A DNA stretch of 64,000 bases, taken from positions 10,044,001-10,108,000 of the forward strand of contig CM065320.1 in NCBI GenBank assembly GCA_033032175.1, given 5' to 3'. This document shows positions 58,101-64,000 of this stretch, in pieces; position 1 is the first letter of the stretch, and each line of letters opens with the position of its first letter. The notes below the pieces were generated by a model, which was not told the origin of the DNA, did not search any database, and was given only the letters and a program-made list of their open reading frames with translations. The stretch is from Saturnia japonica. Its lineage: Eukaryota; Arthropoda; Insecta; Lepidoptera; Saturniidae. The translations under genes were made by a program, and so were the position numbers.

Positions 58101-61100
58101 CGGAGCGCATGGACCGTCACATCCACTGCAACTACAAGGCGTCAATATGGGCAAAGAGTACACGAATAGCCAAATTGTACAAGCGAAGTTGTACGAACCG
58201 GGCGGCAACAAGAAGCACGAGTTCCGAGCTCGAACGATAAAAGGACTCCGACTGCGCGAACAAACAGTGTCTCTAAGCACACTCCAACACGCTCACTTGC
58301 GCAATTTGAAAGTGAAGCAGGTGTGCTATGAGAAGGCGAGGCCGCGTATATTGATAGGTACGGACCACTGGGAGATGATCGTATCCAGAGAGCTACGCGT
58401 CGGCAAACCGAACCAGCCGGCGGCGTCGAAAACTCAACTGGGTTGGGTGGTGCACGGAACCGCACCACACGTGATCATCGGCCACAGCGAAGCCCTGCTA
58501 CACATATACGCACCTGAACGCAACACTGGCAGCGAGATCCGGAATGAAAGTCTACACGAGCTCGTAGAACGGCACTTCAAAATAGACGCGCTCGGCGTAG
58601 CCCGCGAACCGAGAATCAGCGACGCCGACAAGCGCGCGACGCGAATACTCGACGGAACGATCCAACAACGCAGTGAAGGCTACGAAGTAGGTCTACCGTG
58701 GCGCCGCGACGACGTAGTACTACCTAATAGCTACAATATGGCGCTACGACGACTTCACTCGATAGAAAAGAAAATGGATCGTTCCACAGAGTTTGCGGCG
58801 GCGTATACAAGTCAGATCAAAAACTTGTTTAAGAAGGGCTACGCCGTACACTGCGAGGCACACGAACAGACTAGCAACATCAGCTGGGTTTTACCTCACT
58901 TCGCTGTATTCAACCCGAACAAACCCGGCAAGCTACGAGTAGTATTCGATGCCGCAGCACGCAGTGGAACTACGAGTTTAAACGACGAGTTATTAGAGGG
59001 ACCGGACCTGCTACGATCGCTGCAGGGGATTTTATTCCGGTTCAGAGAGAAGCCCGTCGCCGTCACTGCTGATATAGAGGAAATGTTTCTGAGAATACGA
59101 ATACGCGAAGCGGACCAGCCGGCACAACAATTTCTGTGGCGAGGCAACGACCGGAACAAGCCGCCACAGAAATATAAAATGAGATCGTTGATATTCGGCG
59201 CAGCAAGCTCACCGTTCATAGCACACAGTGTACGCGACCGCAACGCTGAAAATCATGCACGAACGCATCCAGACGCGTTCAAGGCAATAACGCAGAGCCA
59301 CTACATGGACGACCTGGTGGATAGCTACGACGATGAAGAAACAGCTATCCACACTATAAGGGAAATACAAGAAGTCCACGCAGTAGCCGGCTTTACGTTA
59401 CGCGGATGGAGCAGCAACCGAGCGAGCGTACTCAGTGGAACACCGGTCGAGCTACGCGCACGATCGCCCGCACAACTTTGCGGGCATGAACAAGAAAAGA
59501 TCCTGGGCCTATACTGGAATGCAGCTACGGATGAACTAGAGTTTAACACGTCCATGCATCGAGTACCAGCCGATGTACGCGCACACAAGCGGGCACCTAC
59601 AAAACGAGAAGCTCTGAGTGCGGTTATGTCAATCTATGACCCGCTCGGCTTACTCAGCCACTACAGCGATAACGCGACCAACTTCCGTGGGGCGGACACC
59701 GAGCTACGCGCCGCCTACGCCGAATGGGCACCTGCGCTACGGGGGGAGGGGCTACGGCACAGCGTCGAGTGGCGCTACATCCCGCCCGGCGCACCTAACC
59801 AGGGAGGTGCATGGGAGCGGCTAGTGCGGTCGGTAAAAACCGCGCTCGCCGCCACTTTGAACGAGCGTGCGCCTAAAGAAGAGGTGCTCCAAACCGAGCT
59901 CGCGGAGGCCGAGCATTCGATTAACGCGCGGCCTCTAACCCACGTGAGCGTCGACCCGCGGGACCCAGAGGCGATCACTCTCAACCATTTTCTGCTTGGG
60001 AGTTCGACGGGTATGCCTACGACGGGGACCTGCGACACGGCGGACCGGCGTACCTGGCGAGCAACCCAGGCGCTCGCCGATCATTTCTGGCGGCGCTGGG
60101 TTAAGGAGTACCTCCCTACACTGGTGCCACGCGGGAACTCAGCCGACAGCACGCGCCCTCTGAACGTCGGGGACTTGGTCGTGGTTGTCGACTCCGCCTT
60201 GCCGCGCAACACCTGGCCGCGCGGAATCGTCACGAGAACCTACACCGGACCAGATGGAGGAGTGCGGAGCGCCGACGTGAAGACGAGGAGCGGTGTGTTC
60301 CAGCGCCCGACGACGAAGCTCGCCGTCCTGAGAGGAGAGTGAGGCTGCGCAGGCTACGCCGGGGGGAGAACTGTTGCGGACAGCGAGCGGGGCGAGTGAA
60401 TAACGATAGTGTAATAGTATATAATGAACAAGTAAATGAAATAATACGTGTTAGGAATAAGTTATAAATACGTGTTAGGAATAGATATAATAATATGAAC
60501 TGAATATGTGTGAATATGTGTATTTTAAAACGATTAGAATAAGAATATAGCTAGTTGTAAGTTTAAATGTATAAATTTCACTAGTTGTAAGGATGAACCA
60601 TGCCAGACTCGGAACATCTGGCATGGTGACTCATGGTACTGCCGAGAGCGCGCACACAGGGCGTGCGCGCTCATTGGCTGAGCGACGCCCCGCACGGAAT
60701 CCATCGCACTACCGGTTGCGAGGCAAAGGGCGAGGTTAAATATAGCGGAGAGGGCGGCAGTACTGCGATCAGTTCGAGAAACACCACAACACCAGCAACA
60801 GCAAGCAGCGAATCTACAAGCAAACTACAGTCAAGAACGTTATTAAGAAACCACATTGTTACTACAAACGATCAGTTCGAGAAACACTACAACAACAGCA
60901 AGCAGCGAGTCTGCGATCAGTTCGAGAAACACCACAACACCAGCAACAGTTAGCAGCGAATCTACAAGCAAACTACAGTCAAGAACGTTATTAAGAAACC
61001 ACATTGTTACTACGAACTACTGTAACTTTGTAAGAAACAAGAATAAAACAAGCGCTATTAATTTAGCACACATTAAAATATTGTGGACGTCTTTTATTCA

Positions 61101-64000
61101 CAATACTACCTGTGAAAGTTCAGCCCAATCGATGTTAATGTTTAATGTTTTCGTCCTAACATCGATGTGTTGATACTATCCAAGTGGGCGAGCTTATTTT
61201 TTGGTGCAAAATCTGATCCTCGAACCCTATTTTACAACAACACACAAATTTGGAAAAATCAATGTTCGATGTTTTTCTTCCTAACATCGATGCTTTACAG
61301 AGCCTAAAATCAACTTCAAAAAATATATCCTACATCCTTATAACTGACGAAACTTGGATCTACAGCTACGATCCTCTCACGGAGCAACTATTCACGCGAT
61401 GGGTGTTTAAAGAAGACGAGTTGCCTACAAAAGTTGTTCACGGTTGGAGCGTTAATAAAAAAATTAATAGCGATTTTTTTCGACGCAGTGTAACAGTAGT
61501 TGTAACTCCAGTAGAAGATCGTAGAACAATTACTAGTGAATTGAATTGCGAAGTTTGTCTGCCTCAAGCTTTCGGAGAGTTGAATAGCGAGCGACTAAGA
61601 AGGGGAGTGTCCATGGCATTCTTTTTCACCAAGATAACGCACCCGCAAACACAGCTGCTAAACCCATGAACTATTCGAATACTTCGGAGGTACAAATGTT
61701 ACCCCATCCTCCGTACAGCCCAGATCTATCTCCACGCAATTTTTGTTATTTCTCACGGTAAAAAAAATGCTTCGTGGGTGAAAATTTAACACTGGAGAAA
61801 AGGCCGTCAAGGAATTTCGGCGGTTATTTTCGACCACCGTTTACATACATTTTTTAAATTTTTAGAAAGCTGGTTCTCCTAAGTACTTTGGGATTGGAGG
61901 GAAATATTTTGAAAATCTACAGATAAACTTTATTCATTTCACTAACAATTTTTGGAACAGCCCACGTATTGTTACGATCTGAATAAAAATTAAAAAAAAA
62001 TAGTATTCTCCGAATCTCTGGACTCCGCTAGAATGTACTTGAAACATCGAGTATGTATTCGTACTGTTACACAATATTAGGTGTAGACATCTAAAACTGC
62101 AGTAATTATACTTAAAGCGTATAAATTACTGCTCTTGTTCATAGTACTGATAACCCGTGTCAACTAACACTTATACACTTTCAATATAAGGTGTTGAAAT
62201 ATAAAAAACTCAAGAATTATACTTAAAGCCTATAAGTTACTTGTACTGATAACTTATATCAACTAACACTTAAACTGCGATACAAAGTATAAGTTATTGC
62301 TCTTGTTCATGGTACAGTTAGACGATTTCTGTTAAATCAATATAATGTGTTGATTGACAAAGGTACTAAGTAGATATATTAAGTATATAAATTATTGCTT
62401 TTGACTCTTGTACTATTTTTGAGTTGAAGCCATAAAGTTTGTAACTTCTTGCTCTTTTTCTTTGCACTGTTACTGTGTATAAGCCATGGCTTCATGTTCG
62501 TTGACTACGGTCCTGGTCTTAGGCCTGCCGGTCAGCTTGTACTGACAAAGCTTCTATAGGGAGTAGGTAGGAGTAGACATATGTAGACGTAGGTGCGTAG
62601 AAACAGGTCTATGTTTAATAAAATTGTAAAGTTTTAAATAAATTCGATTACTAACATAATTAGTTATTTTTATTTAGTTGTCGAATAGGGCCGCGTAACA
62701 GTACGTACCAAACCACTGTTTATGACAAGACTAAAAATAAAACATTTCCTTTCTAAGCAATTATGTAAAGTTCGAGATTTCGATCCTCCTTTTTTGCAAG
62801 AGAACCATATAGAGAGAGCTATAATTACGACTTTTCAGTCTTCAATCTCATATAGTGAGTTTGGCTTTTTTTTCAGTGAGTACGAATATATATATTATTA
62901 TATTATACGCGAACTATAACGGCATTTTCTTTACCCACGAACGTGACGGTTATATTAATGTACGAAATATATATATCCGTGACTCCATCCATACTAGACG
63001 TTACGGATAGACAAAAATTTCTAAAAGTGTCGAAATATTTTCTGTCTATGATTCTAAACTCGTCCATTGTATTTTTTCTCAAATATATTTAATGTACAAA
63101 TTTTAAGTTAACTATTTAACAGTTATCTAACTACATAAATAAATTTCTTTGAAATGAACAATCGAAGAAGACCCTGATACAATGTTATGTCGTCCTGAAA
63201 TCTCTTATCTGTCATAAGACCCGAGTTACATTTTACAAAGTATAATTACCTGTTTATGATCATTTTCCCACTTTTCATGACGAAATGACTGCATGTAACA
63301 AGATTATTGTTTTGTAAAAGTGAATTTACTGTATAAAATCGAGTTATAATTTAAAAGAAATCAGCCTGTAAGTGTCCCACAGACAAAGGCCTCTTCTTTA
63401 AGGCTTAATCACCACGCCAGCCCACAACGTATTGATGATTTCAAACACCGAGACACCAACAGTTCTATTATTTTTCCCACGTAGTGGTACTACCAGAACA
63501 TTTCTCGGGAACTCATGTTTCCTCACGCTGTTTTCTCCACTGTCACCCAATAACGTTACCAATTTGAATGAGTAAATGTATGCGAATGTAAATAATATAA
63601 TATTCATGTAAAAATAAATATGCGGGGCTGTTCTGCCCGACTGACTGTTATATAGTTTATTTTTATTACGTTTACACAGTACACACACCCCACAATTATT
63701 TTAAAGCTTAACCGTATTATCATTAGCTTTAAAAAAAAAAGAAGATAATTGTTAAACCAACTTCATATTTTGATTTATATACAATTTAAAATAAAATAAA
63801 CATCTCTAAAATAAACATTTCACATATGTGTCATGTAACCTTTCTTATGGTGAACATAGTTCAAGGAATGACACAGAACTTAAAAAAATAAATTAAAATT
63901 GAATAGAACCATTGGTAAGAATATGTTAAACTGTACCAATTTTAACGATTAAAAATAACTTACCAAGTGTATCAACTGTCTCAGTTCATTCTCTGGAAGT
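42954..64000 (-). CDS. PHKA: phosphorylase kinase alpha regulatory subunit, 3' part (7 exons)
   Basis: Large regulatory subunit of phosphorylase kinase, which activates glycogen phosphorylase in the cytosol. Exons seen, 5' to 3': 64000-63964 (cut by the edge), 55123-54995, 54275-54137, 52215-52090, 50932-50817, 44363-44106, 43169-42954 (stop TAG). All phases agree. Diagnostic alpha-subunit stretches: [78 protein letters not shown] and [20 protein letters not shown]. The end of the alpha subunit is the usual calmodulin-binding and lipid-modified region, although no clear terminal Cys box (CAAX) is seen here (ends IECTIT). The N-terminal glucoamylase-like domain lies beyond the window. No frame damage. 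Two introns carry young BEL/Pao elements in antisense. Confidence 0.95.
43170..43945 (-). other. PHKA last intron, no gene
   Basis: AT-rich intron sequence with nothing recognised before the decayed repeat at 43946. Confidence 0.45.
43946..44065 (+). repeat. dispersed repeat tail
   Basis: ATTTTCACCGTTCTGGCCCA, TTAGTTTGGGCTGTGTGTTG and a GTCAGTCAGCCAAGCAGG end are typical of the 3' tail of a lepidopteran retroposon. In the last PHKA intron. Confidence 0.55.
44106..44363 (-). CDS. PHKA: PHKA exon
   Basis: 258 nt, [20 protein letters not shown], then [20 protein letters not shown] and [20 protein letters not shown], ending FLEDQ. Acceptor CTTTCCAG is only 115 bp from the end of a BEL/Pao LTR (44479). 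Donor GTAATTTA. Confidence 0.96.
44479..44752 (+). repeat. BEL/Pao 1 5' LTR
   Basis: 274 bp, TGTTAAGTCAAAGTCTG to ...ATATATCCAACA. Contains a (CG)n-rich stretch near 44617 (TCTCGCGCGCGCGCACCGG). Same as 49618-49891 except one base found. Confidence 0.95.
44860..46281 (+). CDS. BEL/Pao 1 gag
   Basis: 474 codons from ATG 44860 ([11 protein letters not shown]). The family's gag region (DUF1759) lies at about residues 125-290 ([20 protein letters not shown], and later [13 protein letters not shown]). Zinc-knuckle-like Cys/His clusters lie near residues 340-405 ([39 protein letters not shown]). Packages the element's RNA. An upstream extension to 44728 overlaps the LTR end and is unlikely to be used. 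It ends at 46281 in a different frame from pol, so a frame break or a frameshift separates them. Confidence 0.88.
   Translation: MARNNQMLVLKFEFYIEKVCNIHDSLLSSDLNDPLFLEKFKLKCADLSEIKQNVENCYLNLLCQLGSSQSEQLESIKQKYLTFEEQFIEIKVKHQSIVQTLSSSSKPSDKMCDNFSTNINLPKINLPHFTGNYCDFPNFINLFDCLIHNNESLSPVQKKHYLLSCISHEPLNLVKHLTNIPQNYEVARSILIARYDDKRLIADSHLSAMFSLPTVSVSNVSQLRNFISNIQENTRGLTSLGFPVSEWSFLLLHIFVRKLDNDLRSKFELTYQNEIMPTFDNLITFLNSICKTLETSGIHLGNSGNKTVPRSNKTLFTSTTMRDNQSVEKETNKQTLNYTISCPLCNSAHCLFKCTRFMNMDTQSRFNFVKSKSLCFNCLPAHRIINCISKSRCQICSRKHNTLLHTNNENPTTTNIEDNNYIQLPPNDNIHSIHSHNITPVQRSSDIPESDMPNVDLSRSHACFSRARQRDCA
46082..49423 (+). pseudogene. BEL/Pao 1 pol without RT core, one in-frame stop
   Basis: Same frame throughout, with TAG at 46775-46777 where BEL/Pao proteins normally have Trp (FG-W-VLMG). 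Protease-like region near 46374 reads [11 protein letters not shown], with P in place of the usual S/T or E after Asp. RT: only about 30 residues ([19 protein letters not shown]) remain near 47150-47240, with no catalytic YxDD box. RNase [16 protein letters not shown] (47371), [26 protein letters not shown]; the usual NPADxASRG is NPVHSASRG. Integrase: HHCC region (about 48290-48440), [18 protein letters not shown] and [10 protein letters not shown] give an intact D, D, E set. The loss of RT is in frame. Confidence 0.9.
49618..49891 (+). repeat. BEL/Pao 1 3' LTR
   Basis: 274 bp, near-identical partner of 44479-44752, followed by target duplication TCCAC. Confidence 0.95.
49900..50110 (+). repeat. 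dispersed SINE/LINE tail
   Basis: ATAGGCTACGGTAGCCGCCC, ACCATAAGGTGGTCCATATG, CTTGTGTGCCACCTTTGTAG and a following A-rich run match the typical lepidopteran tail (TTACCATCAGGTGGxCCxTATGCTCGTTTGCC). Confidence 0.65.
50150..50816. other. PHKA intron remainder
   Basis: No gene. 50165-50360 resembles a decayed interspersed repeat (CATCCCCTTTCCAACGAAAA followed by ATCGGTTCACA), classification uncertain. The rest is AT-rich. Confidence 0.35.
50817..50932 (-). CDS. PHKA: PHKA exon
   Basis: 116 nt, [20 protein letters not shown], then [18 protein letters not shown]. The [19 protein letters not shown] block is nearly invariant in phosphorylase kinase. Acceptor TATTATAG, donor GTAATAAT. Confidence 0.96.
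51010..51200 (+). repeat. decayed dispersed repeat
   Basis: CACACCTGATCTTAAGTGAG and GTTATGGTCCAAGATGTTAG are close to the common lepidopteran CACCTGATGTTAAGTG...GAGxCCATAGAC phrase. Boundaries uncertain. Confidence 0.5.
51345..51645 (-). repeat. dispersed repeat, copy 2 (inverted partner of 36488-36745)
   Basis: Read on minus: GTCGCCCAATGATGGAAATT, TCGACCAGCGATTTTTTAAT, then CATAGACTGTTTTCTGTTTG and GGGTCTAAGTTCTATGGCA. The same order of phrases as copy 1, with extra sequence in the middle. In a PHKA intron. Confidence 0.75.
52090..52215 (-). CDS. PHKA: PHKA exon
   Basis: 126 nt, [20 protein letters not shown] and on to ...LQSGVDE. Ser/Lys-rich with RGNFSIVS, resembling the phosphorylated linker of vertebrate alpha subunits. 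Acceptor TTTGACAG, donor GTGAGCAT. Confidence 0.88.
52216..54136 (-). other. PHKA intron, no gene
   Basis: AT-rich. A slightly GC-richer part at 52370-52480 has no recognised content. Nothing else seen. Confidence 0.45.
54137..54275 (-). CDS. PHKA: PHKA exon
   Basis: 139 nt, [20 protein letters not shown], then [20 protein letters not shown]. Acceptor TTCATTAG, donor GTAAGTGC. Phase 0 in, phase 1 out. Confidence 0.95.
54995..55123 (-). CDS. PHKA: PHKA exon
   Basis: 129 nt, [20 protein letters not shown] and on to RLRVGLIIQ. Acceptor GTTGACAG, donor GTTTGTAA. Strongly alpha-subunit-like. Confidence 0.95.
55791..55819. promoter_or_regulatory. LTR hairpin 1 (10-bp perfect stem)
   Basis: CCATGCCAGA and TCTGGCATGG flank a 9-nt loop. 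Conserved in the other LTR at 60598-60626. Function unknown; it could be a protein-binding palindrome or RNA structure. Confidence 0.75.
55839..55865. promoter_or_regulatory. LTR hairpin 2 (10-bp perfect GC-rich stem)
   Basis: GAGCGCGCAC and GTGCGCGCTC flank a 7-nt loop, 19 bp after hairpin 1. Repeated at 60646-60672. A CATTGG (CCAAT-type) box follows directly. Confidence 0.75.
55960..56215 (+). repeat. tandem duplication inside the LTR
   Basis: Full units begin at 55960 and 56108 (148 bp apart), each running from GATCAGTTCGAGAAACACCA to ...CACATTGTTACTAC. A third, shorter copy begins at 56063. The same arrangement is present in the 3' LTR, so the duplication predates this insertion. Confidence 0.85.
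56428..60342 (+). CDS. BEL/Pao 2 gag-pol with in-frame deletion
   Basis: 1,304 codons from ATG 56428 ([11 protein letters not shown]), the first ATG in a frame that opens just after the primer site. gag region (DUF1759) near residues 190-300 ([20 protein letters not shown]); zinc knuckles near 418-485 ([27 protein letters not shown]); protease-like [12 protein letters not shown] near 540; RT from about 760, with [24 protein letters not shown] and YMDDLVDS (about 958). At about residue 1075, DPLGLLSH runs straight into [10 protein letters not shown]. The latter belongs to integrase, so RNase H, the HHCC domain and the first integrase Asp are gone. Second Asp and the Glu ([10 protein letters not shown]) remain, followed by the normal integrase tail. 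No stop codon, so a shortened polyprotein could be made. Confidence 0.93.
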   Translation: MVVTRSQGDAMESQNRNNTVRVFEESPLSPDTQRAEGTPRPEGTPSVPVTRTDVRTGHVSPPRSHRSTTSATMRSRLAELQAEEKLAAIRREELRMEAELIKKRLAVELTSIRDEAEDIREQTNEEPDERIHRVDDWLRSQPEATRGEQLPCTRNDARQQDERRPERRARSQSPSQSSSDIKQLAAILEKMTHTHPPPRQAADLPVFTGVINEWLPFKAAMRDSTQLYRFSPIENIARLRNSLHGDARDAVAALLHTANNPDEIMRTLEQCFGRPEVIIDKALDDMRKLPRPGATASELNAFAVKLQNIVCVLLNHDKRSYLYNPMLAREVLEKLSPHLKSRWCDYAEENDGTTDPEVVVLSRFLMREASRVLKHTYAPATASTATSRREVLKPAAPQVAARKRQNVFATVDTETEHLCPSCDKPHPLSRCPQYKALNVEQRWELVKSKGVCFKCIDKRHRRVYCKGKPCGINSCRRPHHSSLHNDRPSDSEEQTQNNVTPSTSETVMAVATTIEPKQIILKICPVTISGPKGAVNTYALLDEGSTISLIDEDLAKDIGAHGPSHPLQLQGVNMGKEYTNSQIVQAKLYEPGGNKKHEFRARTIKGLRLREQTVSLSTLQHAHLRNLKVKQVCYEKARPRILIGTDHWEMIVSRELRVGKPNQPAASKTQLGWVVHGTAPHVIIGHSEALLHIYAPERNTGSEIRNESLHELVERHFKIDALGVAREPRISDADKRATRILDGTIQQRSEGYEVGLPWRRDDVVLPNSYNMALRRLHSIEKKMDRSTEFAAAYTSQIKNLFKKGYAVHCEAHEQTSNISWVLPHFAVFNPNKPGKLRVVFDAAARSGTTSLNDELLEGPDLLRSLQGILFRFREKPVAVTADIEEMFLRIRIREADQPAQQFLWRGNDRNKPPQKYKMRSLIFGAASSPFIAHSVRDRNAENHARTHPDAFKAITQSHYMDDLVDSYDDEETAIHTIREIQEVHAVAGFTLRGWSSNRASVLSGTPVELRARSPAQLCGHEQEKILGLYWNAATDELEFNTSMHRVPADVRAHKRAPTKREALSAVMSIYDPLGLLSHYSDNATNFRGADTELRAAYAEWAPALRGEGLRHSVEWRYIPPGAPNQGGAWERLVRSVKTALAATLNERAPKEEVLQTELAEAEHSINARPLTHVSVDPRDPEAITLNHFLLGSSTGMPTTGTCDTADRRTWRATQALADHFWRRWVKEYLPTLVPRGNSADSTRPLNVGDLVVVVDSALPRNTWPRGIVTRTYTGPDGGVRSADVKTRSGVFQRPTTKLAVLRGE
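60372..61105 (+). repeat. BEL/Pao 2 3' LTR
   Basis: 734 bp, same length as the 5' LTR with one base difference found. Followed by target duplication CTACC. Confidence 0.94.
61125..61975 (+). pseudogene. mariner transposase relic (second family)
   Basis: Plus strand reads [18 protein letters not shown] (first catalytic Asp, usual ILTGDETWIYxYDPET) from about 61340, then a broken middle. The second-Asp region is frame-shifted (61630-61660). Then [10 protein letters not shown] with the third Asp at about 61706-61735, and a decayed C-terminus (ESWFS-like near 61870). Several indels, so inactive. Different from the mariner at the left edge. A phrase (CCTAACATCGATG) is repeated at about 61148 and 61281, suggesting a small internal duplication. 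Confidence 0.82.
62090..62345 (+). repeat. degenerate tandem repeat
   Basis: Recurring phrases: GAATTATACTTAAAGC(C/G)TATAA or its variant at 62102 and 62213; (A/T)TTACTGCTCTTGTTCAT(A/G)GTAC at about 62125 and 62298; ATCAACTAACACTTA or GTCAACTAACACTTA at about 62158 and 62257. Unit spacing varies around 100-110 bp. Confidence 0.6.
62346..63365 (-). other. PHKA intron, no gene
   Basis: AT-rich, nothing recognised. The 65-codon frame at 62722-62919 has no family resemblance. Confidence 0.45.
63366..63560 (+). repeat. dispersed LINE/SINE-derived repeat
   Basis: GTGTCCCACAGACAAAGGCC, then ACCACGCCAGCCCACAACGT and CATGTTTCCTCACGCTGTTT, follow the order of a very common lepidopteran repeat (GTCCCACTGCTGGGCAAAGGCC ... 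CAGGTTTCCTCACGATGTTTTCC). The minus-strand frame 63398-63688 runs through it by chance. Confidence 0.7.
63964..64000 (-). CDS. PHKA: PHKA exon cut by the right edge
   Basis: Reads [12 protein letters not shown] and ends at donor GTAAGTTA in phase 0, matching the phase 0 start of the exon at 55123 ([10 protein letters not shown]...). The intron between them is 8.8 kb and contains an LTR element. Confidence 0.8.

Larger units (their letters stand above)
55565..61105 (+). mobile_element. BEL/Pao retrotransposon 2, deleted in RNase H/integrase
   Basis: 5,541 bp with 734-bp LTRs and an exact 5-bp target duplication CTACC (55560-55564 and 61106-61110). I found one difference between the LTRs (55615 A against 60422 T), so it is young. 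Primer-binding-like TGGTCCTTCGGAAGCC starts at 56304. A purine tract (CCGGGGGGAGAA) precedes the 3' LTR. One long gag-pol frame. It belongs to a different family from element 1: LTRs share no sequence, and this one is much GC-richer. Antisense in the 8.8-kb PHKA intron. Confidence 0.95.

Noticed and set aside
63398..63688. 96-codon minus-strand frame near the PHKA exon
   Set aside because: Runs through a common dispersed repeat and has no splice relation to PHKA.

Overview
The window looks like nuclear DNA of a lepidopteran insect (moth or butterfly). It is AT-rich, its host genes have short exons and GT-AG introns, and it is filled with transposable elements typical of that order: mariner and Tc1, hAT, RTE-like LINE, Helitron-like and SINE-like tails, copia, gypsy and BEL/Pao. 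The order assignment is inference from repeat style and gene similarity; I could run no search.

Four host genes are supported. (1) The last two coding exons of cyclin D lie on + at 1319-1699, followed by a long AT-rich 3' region. (2) A giant coiled-coil golgin, best matched to lava lamp, lies on - at 10068-23882, with ten predicted exons and about 2,870 codons. It has two single-base frame breaks that look more like assembly indels than decay. (3) mRpL28, a mitochondrial large-subunit ribosomal protein, is complete on + at 32279-40061 in five exons. (4) The 3' part of the phosphorylase kinase alpha regulatory subunit gene lies on - from 42954 past the right edge, with seven exons seen. mRpL28 and the kinase gene converge at about 40.1-42.9 kb.

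Mobile DNA fills most of the rest. A Tc1 element at 8014-9594 is complete, with matching inverted ends and TA flanks, and has one in-frame stop in its transposase. Region 24.0-29.0 kb is a stack: a small hAT relic, a MITE-like element, and a repeat interrupted by a poly(A)-tailed retroposon, which is itself interrupted by a 3.2-kb gypsy-type element. Intron 2 of mRpL28 holds an RTE-like LINE into which a 941-bp hAT element (8-bp target duplication) and a mariner fragment have gone. Two kinase introns each carry a young BEL/Pao element (44479-49891 and 55565-61105) with 5-bp target duplications and LTRs in which I found one difference each.

The most notable pattern is that all three LTR elements with paired LTRs and target duplications have lost part of pol. 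One lacks the reverse transcriptase core; one lacks RNase H and the front of integrase; one lacks the RNase H end and all of integrase. The two BEL/Pao deletions keep the surrounding frame. This suggests non-autonomous copies moved in trans. I saw no CRISPR array, operon, tRNA or rRNA gene, and no clear undescribed system beyond this nested transposon architecture.
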